Positions 8,625 to 16,951 of a stretch of 64,000 nucleotides of DNA are shown piece by piece. The DNA lies in NCBI GenBank assembly GCA_003020965.1, contig PXRL01000003.1, positions 95,346 to 159,345 of the forward strand. Reading direction: 5' to 3'. The stretch's first letter is position 1; each line of letters opens with the position of its first letter. The stretch comes from Halobacteriales archaeon QS_4_69_225 (lineage in GTDB: Archaea; Halobacteriota; Halobacteria; Halobacteriales; Haloarculaceae). Under the pieces are notes generated by a model. The model saw only the letters and a program-made list of their open reading frames with translations, was not told the DNA's origin and ran no database searches. A program made the position numbers and the translations under genes.

Positions 8625-10157
8625 ATGCCGGCGGTGGCGCTGCAGGCGGCCGGCTACGTCCGACGGTTCCAGGGGGTCGTCGACAGCGACCCGCGGCGGT
8701 ACCTCGCGACGCTGCTGTTGCCGCTGCTGTTCGTCGCCGCCGTGGTCGGCATCTACCGCCTCAGCGAGCCGCTGAAGCGGCGGTTCACGTCCGAGCTGGT
8801 CGAGATCGCCCGCACGCTCGTCATCATGGGCGTGGCGCTCGCCGACGCCGTCCTGTTCATCGTCATCTGGGGGCAGGAGAAAACCGCCGTCAAAGAACTC
8901 GACACCTTCGTCGACCGGTTGGTGCCGACCGCACAGACGTCGCTGAGCCTCTACATCGGCTTCATCGCCCTGCTCGGGACGTACACCCTGACGCGGGTGA
9001 CCAAGCGGGTGATCCGCTACTGGTCGGCCAGCGGCCGTATCTCGCCGCACCAGCGCGAGCTGGCCCACCACTTCGTCCAGCTGTCGCTGTTCGCCGTCGC
9101 ACTGGTGTTCGTCTTCGGGCTGTTCGGCATCGACCCGGGGGACTTCCTTATCGGCGCCGGCGTTCTCGGCGCCGTGGTGGGGCTGGCCGGCCGAAGGACC
9201 CTCCGGAACGTGCTGTCGGGGCTGGTCATCCTCTTCGGACGGCCGTTCGAGGCCGGCGACTGGATCGCCGTCGACGATCAGGAAGGTATCGTCACCGACA
9301 TCAGCGTCTTCAACACGCAGATCCGGACGTTCAACGAGGAGCACCTGCTGGTGCCGAACGACCGCATCACCGACACGGAGGTGATCAACTACTCGAAGAC
9401 CGAGCGGCTCCGGCTGACGACCGAGGTCGGCGTCGACTACGACGACGACGTCTCGGAGGCGGCCGCGGTCGCAAAGCGGACGATGCAGGACTGCGAGACC
9501 GTCGCGGACACGCCGGGCCCGGACGTCGTCCTGGAGTCGTTCGGCGACTCGTCGGTCGTGCTCCGGCTGCGGTACTGGATCGGTCGGCCGACCATCCAGC
9601 GGAAGCTCAGCGCACAGAACGAGGTCATCGACGCCGTCAAGGGCGCCTTCGACGACGAGGAGATCCGCATCCCGTTCCCACAGCGGGAGCTGATGGGCCG
9701 GACCGAAACCGATGGCCTGGAAGTGACGACGTCGGCGGCGGCCGAGCGGGCCGTCCGGCCGGTCGTCGACGATGACGGCGACGGCGAGGCCCCGACGACC
9801 GTCAGCGAACCCGTCGAGGAGGAGTACGGCGGCACCGGCGCGGTCGACGATGAACCGGACGACGGCGCGGTCGACGCCGACGAACCGGACGAGGTAGTCG
9901 ACGAAGGCGACGGCGCAATCGACGCGGACGGGTCGACGGACGGCGACGTGGACGGCGCGGACGATATGAGTAACGTCCCCGACAGCGCCGCCTGGCTGGT
10001 CGACGAGGACCACGACGTCTCGAGCCCCCATCCCCGCGAGAAGGGAGACGTCTACCCGGGGACGACCGACGAGAGCCTCATCGAGCCGGTCGAGGACGAA
10101 CACGGCCGACACGGCCGCGGGAACGACGACGCCGACGACGGGGACGAAGAGGAATGA
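8625..10157 (+). CDS. MscS-family mechanosensitive channel with long acidic tail
   Basis: The 510-residue protein has transmembrane segments near residues 27-45, 62-85, 105-122 and 148-190, the pore helix region GAGVLGAVVGLAGRRTLRNV, and the MscS beta-domain FGRPFEAGDWIAVDDQEGIV. It should open on membrane tension and release solutes at hypo-osmotic shock. After about residue 360 comes a disordered Asp/Glu-rich tail of roughly 150 residues (DDEPDDGAVDADEPDE type), much longer than in bacterial MscS and cytoplasmic by inference. It overlaps the next gene by ATGA. Confidence 0.88.
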   Translation: MPAVALQAAGYVRRFQGVVDSDPRRYLATLLLPLLFVAAVVGIYRLSEPLKRRFTSELVEIARTLVIMGVALADAVLFIVIWGQEKTAVKELDTFVDRLVPTAQTSLSLYIGFIALLGTYTLTRVTKRVIRYWSASGRISPHQRELAHHFVQLSLFAVALVFVFGLFGIDPGDFLIGAGVLGAVVGLAGRRTLRNVLSGLVILFGRPFEAGDWIAVDDQEGIVTDISVFNTQIRTFNEEHLLVPNDRITDTEVINYSKTERLRLTTEVGVDYDDDVSEAAAVAKRTMQDCETVADTPGPDVVLESFGDSSVVLRLRYWIGRPTIQRKLSAQNEVIDAVKGAFDDEEIRIPFPQRELMGRTETDGLEVTTSAAAERAVRPVVDDDGDGEAPTTVSEPVEEEYGGTGAVDDEPDDGAVDADEPDEVVDEGDGAIDADGSTDGDVDGADDMSNVPDSAAWLVDEDHDVSSPHPREKGDVYPGTTDESLIEPVEDEHGRHGRGNDDADDGDEEE

Positions 10158-10732
10158 CGCCCCGCGAGCGCCGCGAGATGCCGACGGTGTACGAGCCGGC
10201 GGAGGACTCCCGGCTGCTGGCGGAGACGGCCGCCGAGGCGGTCGCCGCCGACGAGCGGGTGCTGGAGGTCGGCGTCGGCTCCGGCTACGTCGCCGCGACG
10301 GTCCGGGAGGCGACGGGCGCCGCCGTCGTCGGCTGCGACATCAGCCCCGACGCCTGTGCGGCCGCCCGCGAGTCCGGCGTCGAGGCCGTCCGGGCGGACC
10401 TCACCGCCCCCTTCGCCGCCGGGAGCGCCGACGTCGTTCTCTGCAACCCGCCGTACCTGCCGACGCCGCCGGAGCGGGAGTGGGACGACCCACTGGAGTA
10501 CGCCCTGTCCGGCGGCGAGGACGGCCGCCGGGTCGTCCGGCCGTTCCTCGACGACGTCGGCCGGGTGCTCCGGCCGGACGGCCGCGCGTACCTGCTCGTC
10601 TCCTCGCTGACCGGCCTCGACGCCGTGCGGGAGCTAGCGACGGCGGCGGGGCTGGAGGCCCGCGAGCGGGCCGAGGAGTCGTTTCCGTTCGAGCGGCTCG
10701 TCGTCCTCGAGATAACTCTCAGTGATAGCTGA
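10154..10732 (+). CDS. HemK2/Mtq2-type protein or RNA methyltransferase
   Basis: The 192-residue Rossmann methyltransferase has SAM motif I LEVGVGSGYVAATV, acidic motif CDISPDAC, and the NPPY motif in LCNPPYLPTPPERE typical of glutamine/adenine N-methyltransferases. The short single-domain form resembles eukaryal/archaeal Mtq2-HemK2, which modifies the GGQ glutamine of class-1 release factor aRF1. ATG 10154 overlaps the mscS stop; an in-frame ATG at 10178 (MPTVYEPAEDS) starts right at the family's conserved region and is an alternative. Confidence 0.88.
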   Translation: MTPRERREMPTVYEPAEDSRLLAETAAEAVAADERVLEVGVGSGYVAATVREATGAAVVGCDISPDACAAARESGVEAVRADLTAPFAAGSADVVLCNPPYLPTPPEREWDDPLEYALSGGEDGRRVVRPFLDDVGRVLRPDGRAYLLVSSLTGLDAVRELATAAGLEARERAEESFPFERLVVLEITLSDS

Positions 10733-10737
10733 GTAGG

Positions 10738-10747
10738 AAATATTAAA
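10738..10747 (+). promoter_or_regulatory. TATA box of the MetE-like pair
   Basis: aaatattaaa centred about 30 nt before ATG 10773; it supports ATG 10773 over the adjacent GTG 10770. Confidence 0.55.
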
Positions 10748-10772
10748 CGCCGTCATCACGTATCGAGCGGTG

Positions 10773-11753
10773 ATGACCGAGGCAATCGCGACGACGCCGG
10801 GGCTGTTCCCGCTACCCGATCGGGCCAAAGAGGAGCTGTCGGATCTGAAGGGCCACCAGAAGGGCGACCTGATCTCCGGCTCGGAGTCGGGGGAGGTCGT
10901 CGACGTCTACGAGCGCGCACGGAGCGAGGCCATCGAGCGCCAGCGGGCCGCCGGCCTCGACCGGATCGTCGAGGGCCAGCTCCGCTGGGACGACATGCTC
11001 GCCCACCCGCTGGCCGTCCACGACAGCGTCGAGACCCGCGGCATCGTCCGGTACTACGACAACAACAACTTCTACCGGGAGCCGGTCGTCGCCGGCGAGC
11101 TGGACTACGACGGCGACGTCGCCGCGGAACTCGACGCGGCCGCCGGCGTCGACCAGGCCGTCCTGCCGGGGCCGTACTCGCTGTCGGAGCTGGCGACGGA
11201 CGAGCACTACGGCGACGAGGCGGCCTTCCTGGACGCCGTCGCGGGCTTTCTCGCCGAGGAGGCCGCGGCGCTGCCGGACGTCGAGACGCTGTTCCTGCTG
11301 GAGCCGTCGCTGGTGACGGACCCACCGGACGACGGCGAGGACCGCCGCGCCAGCGCCGCCGTCGACCGCGTGGCCGACGCCGTCGAGGCCGACGTCGTCG
11401 TCCACACCTACTGGGGGGCGATCCCGGAGAAGCCGTACGCCCACCTGATGGACGCCGACGTCGACGCCATCGGCTTCGACTTCGTCGCCGACCACGAGCG
11501 GAACCTCTACAACATCCAGGAGTACGGCACGAAGGACGCCGTCGGACTGGGGGTCGTCGACGGGCAGAACACGCTCGTGGAGACGCCCGCGGAGATCGTC
11601 GAGCGCGTCGAGTGGGTCCGGGAGAGCGTCCCCGCCCAGGAGTTCGAGACGGTGTACGCCACGCCGAATACGGGGCTGTTCTTCCTGCCGGTGAACAGGT
11701 TCGAGGCGAAGCTGGAGGCGCTGGCTGCGGCCGCCGAGGAGGTGTCGACGTGA
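10773..11753 (+). CDS. MetE-like protein (cobalamin-independent methionine synthase family), first of a pair
   Basis: The 326-residue TIM-barrel protein of the UROD/MetE superfamily contains [40 protein letters not shown] and [16 protein letters not shown]. It resembles the N-terminal-half paralogue that haloarchaea and other archaea place directly before a MetE C-terminal-type gene, the two thought to serve methionine synthesis, perhaps with an unusual methyl donor. It lacks the Cys zinc ligands that the following gene keeps (CYG, PDCG), suggesting an accessory or substrate-binding role. The next gene starts inside its stop codon (GTGA). Confidence 0.82.
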   Translation: MTEAIATTPGLFPLPDRAKEELSDLKGHQKGDLISGSESGEVVDVYERARSEAIERQRAAGLDRIVEGQLRWDDMLAHPLAVHDSVETRGIVRYYDNNNFYREPVVAGELDYDGDVAAELDAAAGVDQAVLPGPYSLSELATDEHYGDEAAFLDAVAGFLAEEAAALPDVETLFLLEPSLVTDPPDDGEDRRASAAVDRVADAVEADVVVHTYWGAIPEKPYAHLMDADVDAIGFDFVADHERNLYNIQEYGTKDAVGLGVVDGQNTLVETPAEIVERVEWVRESVPAQEFETVYATPNTGLFFLPVNRFEAKLEALAAAAEEVST

Positions 11754-12711
11754 CCGAAAGCCGCGAGCGGTTCCGGCCGCCGGACCACGACAACGACCAC
11801 TTCCTGATGACGACGGTCGTCGGCTCCTACCCGAAGCCGAAGTGGCTCAACCGCGCCAAGGAACTCGCCGAGGACGGCGACCACGACTTCGACGACGGCC
11901 GCCTGGCGGAGGCGATGGACGACGCCGCCCGCCTCGTCACCGACGAGCACGTCCGGGCCGGCCTGGACGTCGTCGTCGACGGCGAGATGCGGCGCAACGA
12001 GATGGTCGAGTACTTCGCCGACCGCATCGACGGCTACGAGTTCAACGGCCCCGTGAAGGTGTCACCGCCGACGTCGCCGACCGCCCCGTGAAGGTCCCCA
12101 TCACCGGGCCCTATACCCTGGCGTCGTGGTCGTTCAACGAGGCCTACGACGGCGACGAGCAGCTGGCCTACGAGCTGGCGGAGCTGGTCAACGAGGAGAT
12201 CGTGCGGCTGGTCGACGCCGGCGCGACGTACATCCAGATCGACGAGCCGGCGCTGGCGACGACGCCGGACGACCACGCCATCGTCGGGGAGTGTCTCGAC
12301 CGCATCGTCGACGATGTGCCGGCGGACATCCGCGTCGGTCTCCACGTCTGCTACGGCGACTACTTCCGCATCTACCCCGAAATCCTCGAGTACCCCGTCG
12401 ACGAGTTCGACCTCGAACTCTGCAACGGGCAGTACGAGCAACTGGACGTGTTCACCGACCACGAGTTCACGGCCGACCTCGCATTGGGTGTCGTCGACGC
12501 CCACACCGCCGAGGTCGAGTCCGTCGAGCAGATCAAGGCGAACATCAGGAAGGGCTTCGAGGTGGTGCCGCCGGAGCGGCTGACCGTCTCCCCCGACTGC
12601 GGGCTGAAACTCCTCCCCCGCGACGTCGCCTACGGCAAGATGGAGAACATGGTCCAGGCCGCCCGCGAGGTCGAAGCCGAACTCGACGCCGGCGAAGTGG
12701 ACCTCGACTGA
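11750..12711 (+). pseudogene. MetE catalytic-type methionine synthase, damaged by an internal deletion with frameshift
   Basis: From GTG 11750 the frame reads [20 protein letters not shown] to FNGPVKV at about 12060 and then stops at 12089-12091 in the wrong frame. A second frame resumes with [20 protein letters not shown] and runs to 12711 with zinc-ligand regions HVCYGDY and SPDCGLKLL. From memory of the family, about 30 residues (the WGHNYF segment up to the middle of the barrel) are missing between PVKV and TADVAD. The deletion is not a multiple of three, so no full product is made. An assembly error is the main alternative. Confidence 0.78.
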
Positions 12712-12805
12712 CCGACCCGGCCGCCGCGTCGCGGCACCCCCTTTCCCTCCCAGAGCCGAAGGCGTAGGTCGGCAGACACTTGTCCGCACCGGACGAAGCG
12801 CCTGC

Positions 12806-13234
12806 ATGAACGGATATCTGCCGTACGCGCTTCTCGCGATGGGGTCGTACGCCCTCGTCTCGCCGCTGATGCGCGTCGCGACGACGGGTCCGGACGCGAT
12901 CCCGAGCGACGTCGCCGTCGTCGTTTCCAACGGCCTGCTCATCGTGATGACGTTCGGCGTGCTGGCCTACACCGGCCAGAACGTCGTCACTCACCTGTCC
13001 TCGCCGAAGCTGCGGTACGTGCTCGCGGCGGGCGCCTTCCTCAGCGTCGGCATCCTCGCGCTGTACCGGTCGCTGTCGCTCGGGCCGGTGAGCGTCGTCA
13101 CGCCGGTCTTCGCGATGTTCCTCGTGTTCTCCTCGATGATCGGGGTCCTCGCGCTGGGCGAGGAGTTCACCGCCCGGAAGGCCCTCGGCATCCTCTTCGC
13201 CGTCCTCGCTGTCTACCTCGTCTCGGGCGCGTGA
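12806..13234 (+). CDS. Single-domain EamA (DMT-superfamily) membrane protein
   Basis: The 142-residue protein has five hydrophobic segments (start MNGYLPYALLAMGSYALVSP, later YVLAAGAFLSVGILALYRSL, SVVTPVFAMFLVFSSMIGVL and KALGILFAVLAVYLVSG). The GPVSVVTPVF and EEFTARKALGI motifs are those of one EamA repeat, half the usual ten-helix transporter. Such single-repeat proteins usually act as homodimers. Substrate unknown. It stands alone downstream of the broken metE gene on the same strand. Confidence 0.82.
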   Translation: MNGYLPYALLAMGSYALVSPLMRVATTGPDAIPSDVAVVVSNGLLIVMTFGVLAYTGQNVVTHLSSPKLRYVLAAGAFLSVGILALYRSLSLGPVSVVTPVFAMFLVFSSMIGVLALGEEFTARKALGILFAVLAVYLVSGA

Positions 13235-13256
13235 GACCGGCGACGGGCGGCCGGCC

Positions 13257-13327
13257 GACGAGCTGGCGGAGCTGGTCGACGGGGAGGTCGTGCGACTAGT
13301 CGACGCCGGTGAGGTAGACATCGACCG
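13257..13327 (+). pseudogene. Vestigial fragment of a MetE gene
   Basis: One frame reads DELAELVDGEVVRLVDAGEV, and the bases align closely with 12172-12243 of the upstream metE gene (ELAELVNEEIVRLVDAGATY). It has no start, no motif beyond this helix and no continuation. It looks like a duplicated or leftover piece of the same gene about 1.1 kb away, beyond the EamA gene. Confidence 0.6.
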
Positions 13328-13328
13328 A

Positions 13329-13399
13329 CACCCGCTTTTTGTACGCTCCGGCGCGGCCTGCGGCCTGCCACCCATCGGACGCCCCCCTTTGGCGGATGC
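13329..13399 (+). repeat. Truncated third copy of the stop-codon-linked structured repeat
   Basis: Starts acccgctttttgtacgc (13330-13346), matching 14 of 17 bases of the 37.8-kb copy, and ends ggacgcccccc plus ggcggatgc (13391-13399), the 3' end of both full copies. The central anchors are absent, so it looks like an internally deleted copy. Between it and the next gene (13400-13575) I see nothing recognisable. Confidence 0.5.
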
Positions 13400-13575
13400 A
13401 GGTCTCCAATTGTTAGACCGGTTAATGTAGAAACGGAAGTCAGAACATACCTAATTCTTGTCAGAAGTGGCGTGCAAGACTTAGAGGTTGAGTGCAGCAG
13501 AGCGGTATTCACGGGCATTATCAAACTTATTTGACATTTGACACGCCAGCAAGCACAATTCATATATCATGGTTT

Positions 13576-13977
13576 TCATCCGGTTACATCGCTCTCTGCT
13601 CTCTCCACCGACGCGACGACAAAACCGATAACCACGGCTACGCTGAGCCCTCCTACGACGACCGGTGGGCCAAGTATGAATTCGGTAACGGTCGAAAGAT
13701 AGGCTCCGGCGAGGATTGTGCCAGCGATTGCGCCCGATGCACTCATAATGAGGCGGTGACCGATTCGGGGTTGTGTGAATCGAAGCCCGATAAGCGCCCC
13801 ACTGATGCCGGTGAAAAGAACCCCGAGGAGCAGTGTCACCAGCGGTAAGATGGTCACCGCCCAGGAATCCAAAATACTCACACCAGTGGTTACGAGGGCG
13901 AGCCCGAGCACCAAGCCCGAGAGGGCGACATAGAGTAGCCGGTCTTCGAAGATGGCTACGAATCGGTGTCGGTCCAT
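13576..13977 (-). CDS. Four-helix membrane protein, unknown function
   Basis: The 133-residue protein has hydrophobic segments near 15-33 (YVALSGLVLGLALVTTGVSI), 40-62 (VTILPLVTLLLGVLFTGISG), 77-98 and 104-122 (VVVGGLSVAVVIGFVVA). N and C termini are polar. No family recognised. The surrounding DNA is less GC-rich than the flanking ribosomal region, and no partner gene is adjacent. Confidence 0.6.
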   Translation of the reverse strand: MDRHRFVAIFEDRLLYVALSGLVLGLALVTTGVSILDSWAVTILPLVTLLLGVLFTGISGALIGLRFTQPRIGHRLIMSASGAIAGTILAGAYLSTVTEFILGPPVVVGGLSVAVVIGFVVASVERAESDVTG

Positions 13978-14166
13978 ACGAATTTATGACACGCTCGATA
14001 GAAGTGTCTTCTGACGGTGATTCCTGATGAGTATTGAATATGCGCCCTGCATCTTACACGCCACTTTGAACATCTTCTGGAACTGGTAGGATTTCGAGCG
14101 ATCAATACGCACGTTCGACCGACCGGCCGATTCTCGCTGTTGCTGTTGGAACGAACTCCGGTCGTG

Positions 14167-14416
14167 GCATCCGCCGAGGGGGCGTCCGTCAGGTCGCCCC
14201 CGAGGCGGTTCGCGGCGACGAGCGGTAGCGAGACGCGAGCGGAGCGAGCGTCTCGAAGCGGTCGAACGGCGAACGAAGTGAGCCGTGAGACGAGCGAGGC
14301 GCCGTAGCGCGCGCGGACTGACGCGAGCCGAAGGCTCGCGGAAGGAGCACGCGCGCATATTTTCCCCACGTTTTTGCCGGCCGCTCGCCCTCGGCGAGCG
14401 GCCGCGTAAAAAGTGG
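14167..14416 (-). repeat. Structured repeat element copy A, directly after the ndk stop codon
   Basis: Read on the minus strand it starts with ccacttttt right behind the ndk TAA, contains a perfect 11-bp hairpin (ggccgctcgcc / ggcgagcggcc), then a 36-nt block identical to copy B (14343-14378), a second hairpin (cgcgagcc / ggctcgcg), the 17-nt anchor at 14303-14319, a longer branched region with another cgagacg-type stem, the 17-nt anchor at 14195-14211, a ggggcg/cgcccc stem and the end ctcggcggatgc. ccacttttt can pair with aaaaacgtgg, closing the first domain. Likely an RNA element in the 3' end of the transcript; the region 13978-14166 shows nothing else. Confidence 0.75.
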
Positions 14417-14878
14417 TTATTCGTACAACCAGTTCTCGTCGATCCGCTCGTAGTCGAGTAGTTCGTCGTCGTCGAAGAACAGCTCGATTTCCCGCTCGGC
14501 GGAGCCCGCCTCGGTGTCGGAGCCGTGGATGACGTTCCGGCCGAGGTCGAGCCCCAGGTCGCCGCGGATGGTGCCCGGCGGCGACTCGGCGGGGTCGGTC
14601 TCGCCCATCATCGTCCGGACCTGCGCGACGGCGTCTTGGCCCTCCCAGACCATCGCGAAGACGGGTCCCGAGGTGATGAACGACCGCAGGTCGTCGAAGA
14701 ACGGCTCGTCGACGTGCTCGGCGTAGTGCTCGCGAGCGAGCTCGTCGTCGATTCGGACGAACTTCCCGGCGACGAGCTTCAGCCCGCGGTCCTCGAATCG
14801 GGAGACGATCTCGCCGACGAGCCCGCGCTGGACGCCGTCGGGCTTGACCATCACGAAGGTCCGCTCGGCGTCGGCCAT
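14417..14878 (-). CDS. ndk: Nucleoside diphosphate kinase
   Basis: The 153-residue protein has the NDK signature RNVIHGSDT with the phosphorylated histidine and the start [20 protein letters not shown]. It transfers gamma-phosphate from ATP to NDPs in the cytoplasm. The acidic C-terminal stretch [15 protein letters not shown] is typical of haloarchaea. It is the last gene of rpl7ae-rps28e-rpl24e-ndk and its ATG overlaps the L24e stop. The TAA stop is immediately followed by the structured repeat. Confidence 0.97.
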   Translation of the reverse strand: MADAERTFVMVKPDGVQRGLVGEIVSRFEDRGLKLVAGKFVRIDDELAREHYAEHVDEPFFDDLRSFITSGPVFAMVWEGQDAVAQVRTMMGETDPAESPPGTIRGDLGLDLGRNVIHGSDTEAGSAEREIELFFDDDELLDYERIDENWLYE

Positions 14879-15243
14879 CAGGCCTCGACCTCCTCGTCCT
14901 CGGGTTCGTCGTCACCGCTCTCGTCGGCCTCGCTCTCGTCGGCGCCTGTCTCGTCCTCGGCGGCTTCGAGGTCGGGCGTCTCGGCGTCGGCCTCGTCGGC
15001 CGGCTCCGGGTCCGGTTCCGACTCCTCGGTCGGCTCGGGGTCGGCCTCGGCCGTCTCGGCGGCCGGAGCCCCGGCGCCCGCCTCGGTCCACTCGAGGTCC
15101 CGGGGCTCACGGCTCAGGTCGGCGTTCTTCTCGCACTTGGCCGAACAGTAGTGGGTGACGGTGCCGTCGACGGCGACGAACATCGTCCCGGTGCCGGGCT
15201 CGACGTCGGCGCCGCAGTAGTCACAGGCGTTCGTCTGCGGCAT
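14878..15243 (-). CDS. rpl24e: 50S ribosomal protein L24e with a long acidic C-terminal extension
   Basis: Residues 1-55 are a normal L24e zinc ribbon: CDYCG at the N terminus and [13 protein letters not shown] downstream supply the four cysteines. Family members are usually about 60-70 residues; this one has 121, the rest being a Glu/Asp/Ala/Pro-rich disordered tail ([16 protein letters not shown]). The start at ATG 15243 gives [11 protein letters not shown]; upstream frame continuation is not protein-like. It is co-transcribed with rps28e upstream and ndk downstream (4-nt spacing or overlap). Confidence 0.93.
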   Translation of the reverse strand: MPQTNACDYCGADVEPGTGTMFVAVDGTVTHYCSAKCEKNADLSREPRDLEWTEAGAGAPAAETAEADPEPTEESEPDPEPADEADAETPDLEAAEDETGADESEADESGDDEPEDEEVEA

Positions 15244-15245
15244 GG

Positions 15246-15470
15246 TTACTGCCCCCCGATGGCGTCCGCCTCGCGGGCGGTCTCGCGGAGCTGGAGGACG
15301 TCGCCGACCCGTACCGGCCCGAGGACGTTCCTGGCGATGATGCGGCCCTGGTTTTCGCCCTCCTTGATTCGGCACTTGACCTGCATGGCCTCGCCGTGCA
15401 TGCCGGTCTTGCCGACGACCTCGATCACTTCTGCAGGGGTCGCGCCGCCCCCGTTTTCCTCAGCACTCAT
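15246..15470 (-). CDS. rps28e: 30S ribosomal protein S28e
   Basis: The 74-residue OB-fold protein contains [25 protein letters not shown] and [20 protein letters not shown], all diagnostic of S28e. It lies in the small subunit near the mRNA exit. Its ATG follows the L7Ae stop after a few bases and an AGGTGA-like sequence overlaps that junction, which may serve as a ribosome binding site inside the operon. Confidence 0.96.
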   Translation of the reverse strand: MSAEENGGGATPAEVIEVVGKTGMHGEAMQVKCRIKEGENQGRIIARNVLGPVRVGDVLQLRETAREADAIGGQ

Positions 15471-15477
15471 GATTCAC

Positions 15478-15840
15478 CTACCGGAGCTCCTCGACTTTCT
15501 CGGCGATGTCGTCGACGTCGTCCTGGGCCTCGCCGGCGTCGACGACGGCCGCGGCGGCGCTGCCGACCTCGAGACCGGCGGCGTGGCCGATGTCGTCCTG
15601 TGTCTCGACGAAGACGTACGGCGTCTCCTTCTCGTCGGCGATCTCCGGGAGGTGCATGACGACCTCCTCGGGGCTGACGTCCTCGGCGACGTACACCAGT
15701 TCGGCGTTGCCGCGCTCGACGGCCTTCGTCGTCTCGTTTGTTCCCTTCTTCACCGTTCCCGTGTCTCGGGCGACCTCGAGCGCCTCGATGGCGTCGTCCT
15801 CGAGGTCGGCCGGCACGTCGAAGTCTACGTATACTGACAT
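15478..15840 (-). CDS. rpl7ae: 50S ribosomal protein L7Ae
   Basis: The 120-residue protein has the K-turn-binding core [20 protein letters not shown] followed by [18 protein letters not shown] and [18 protein letters not shown]. Besides being a ribosomal protein, archaeal L7Ae binds K-turns in box C/D and H/ACA sRNAs and in RNase P. ATG 15840 gives the standard start [10 protein letters not shown]. An AGGAGGAG-like tract lies about 14 nt before it on the minus strand, unusual among the leaderless genes here. Confidence 0.96.
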   Translation of the reverse strand: MSVYVDFDVPADLEDDAIEALEVARDTGTVKKGTNETTKAVERGNAELVYVAEDVSPEEVVMHLPEIADEKETPYVFVETQDDIGHAAGLEVGSAAAAVVDAGEAQDDVDDIAEKVEELR

Positions 15841-16207
15841 TTGTTGTAGTTGCTCCTCCTGCGCGCGGGCTCGCGCTCCCCCGCCGTCGAACCAGCGCCG
15901 ACCGGGCGGTCGACGCGGTTCTCGCACCCCGGACGGGCGCGTTCGTCCCTATCCGGCTAGGAGCATCACAGCCCCGCGCAGGCTGTACACTTCCGTACTG
16001 CAGCGGGGCATAAAAGCGCTTATGAACGGCCGCGAGCGTGCGAGCCGCACGCAGGAAAGCGACGTTTGCGGCCCCCGTTCGATCGAACCGCGGCGTCGGC
16101 GAAGACAGCCCCTGGTTCGACGATAGACAAAATATATTTGGGCGAAGCTAAAAAGTGTTTATCCAGGCGAGAAGGTTTAAGTTAATCCAGGAACAAATAG
16201 TACCCGT
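15841..16207. promoter_or_regulatory. Divergent control region between rpl7ae and dps
   Basis: About 370 bases. For rpl7ae (minus) the best TATA-like box is ttttatg at about 16011-16017, some 170 nt before the ATG, so the transcript probably has a long leader that includes the AGGAGGAG tract; archaeal L7Ae mRNAs can be autoregulated through a K-turn, but I could not identify one. For dps (plus) A/T runs lie at 16131-16140 and 16174-16183. The rest is GC-rich and unassigned. Confidence 0.45.
16174..16183 (+). promoter_or_regulatory. TATA-like box of dps
   Basis: gtttaagtta about 30 nt upstream of ATG 16208. A second A/T-rich run (aatatatttg, 16131-16140) lies further upstream and could be an upstream promoter or regulator site. 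Confidence 0.45.
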
Positions 16208-16756
16208 ATGAGCACCCAAGAATCCGTCCGTCGTCAGGCCGGTAGCGTCGAAGAGAGCGAAGCTCTCCGCATCGAAGAGGAGAAGGCCCGACAGCTGATC
16301 GACGCGCTGAACACCGACCTCGCGGCGTCGTACGTGCTGTACCACCAGCTCAAGAAGCACCACTGGAACGTCGAGGGCGCGGAGTTCCTCCAGCTCCACG
16401 AGTACCTCGGCGAGGTCGCCGAAGACGTCGAGTACGCGGCCGACGCGTTCGCCGAGCGGGCCCAGGCCATCGGTGGCGTGCCGCTGTCGGGCGGCTCGAC
16501 CTACGAGGAGCACGCCCCCGTCGAGCACGAGGGCCACGACGTCCTCGACATCCGGACCTCGCTGGCCAACGACATGGAGATGATGGCGACGATGATCGAG
16601 ACGATGCGCGATCACGTCGCGCTGGCCGCCGAACTCGGCGATTACACCACCGAGGAGATCCTCCGCGACGAACTCGAAACCCTCGAGGAACACGCCCACC
16701 ACCTCGAGCACTACCTCGAGGACGACACGCTGGTCCTCGAGTCGGCGACGAACTGA
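16208..16756 (+). CDS. dpsA: Dps-family DNA-protecting ferritin
   Basis: The 182-residue four-helix bundle has the Dps ferroxidase signature in DLAASYVLYHQLKKHHWNVEG, with later LHEYLGEVAEDVEYAADAFAER supplying further iron ligands. Haloarchaeal DpsA stores iron and protects DNA from Fenton chemistry, forming dodecamers. Length and sequence are normal for the haloarchaeal form with an extended N terminus. It is monocistronic and preceded by an AT-rich promoter, consistent with iron or oxidative control, though I cannot identify the operator. Confidence 0.93.
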   Translation: MSTQESVRRQAGSVEESEALRIEEEKARQLIDALNTDLAASYVLYHQLKKHHWNVEGAEFLQLHEYLGEVAEDVEYAADAFAERAQAIGGVPLSGGSTYEEHAPVEHEGHDVLDIRTSLANDMEMMATMIETMRDHVALAAELGDYTTEEILRDELETLEEHAHHLEHYLEDDTLVLESATN

Positions 16757-16766
16757 GCGGTCGCTT

Positions 16767-16907
16767 CTATCGTTCGACGTCGACGGTGTGATCCGTCGCG
16801 ATCCACCCGTCGTTGTTATTTGGTTCGGTGAACACCGTCCGGTCGGGCGACGTCGAGTGCGCTCTGAGGTCGACCGACCGTTCGTCTCGTTCCTGGGTGG
16901 CTGCCAT
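16767..16907 (-). CDS. Small haloarchaeal protein (DUF7331-like)
   Basis: The 46-residue protein starts MAATQERDERSVDLRAHSTS and ends NNNDGWIATDHTVDVER. The pattern of a short polar N terminus, a central TVF strand and a final GWI..D.TV.V block resembles a widespread family of 45-60-residue haloarchaeal proteins. ATG 16907 is chosen; the upstream frame is low complexity. Function unknown. It converges with dps, with ten bases between the stops. Confidence 0.6.
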   Translation of the reverse strand: MAATQERDERSVDLRAHSTSPDRTVFTEPNNNDGWIATDHTVDVER

Positions 16908-16951
16908 TACCCACGGTTCCGCACCGGGGAGGCTAAAGGGTTTTGGTCGAC

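Noticed and set aside
7539..10112. Very long open frame (857 codons) antisense to ksgA and mscS
   Set aside because: It is the mirror of GC-rich coding sequence with third-position G/C; residues are Arg/Val/Asp-rich without domains, and the plus-strand genes are certain.
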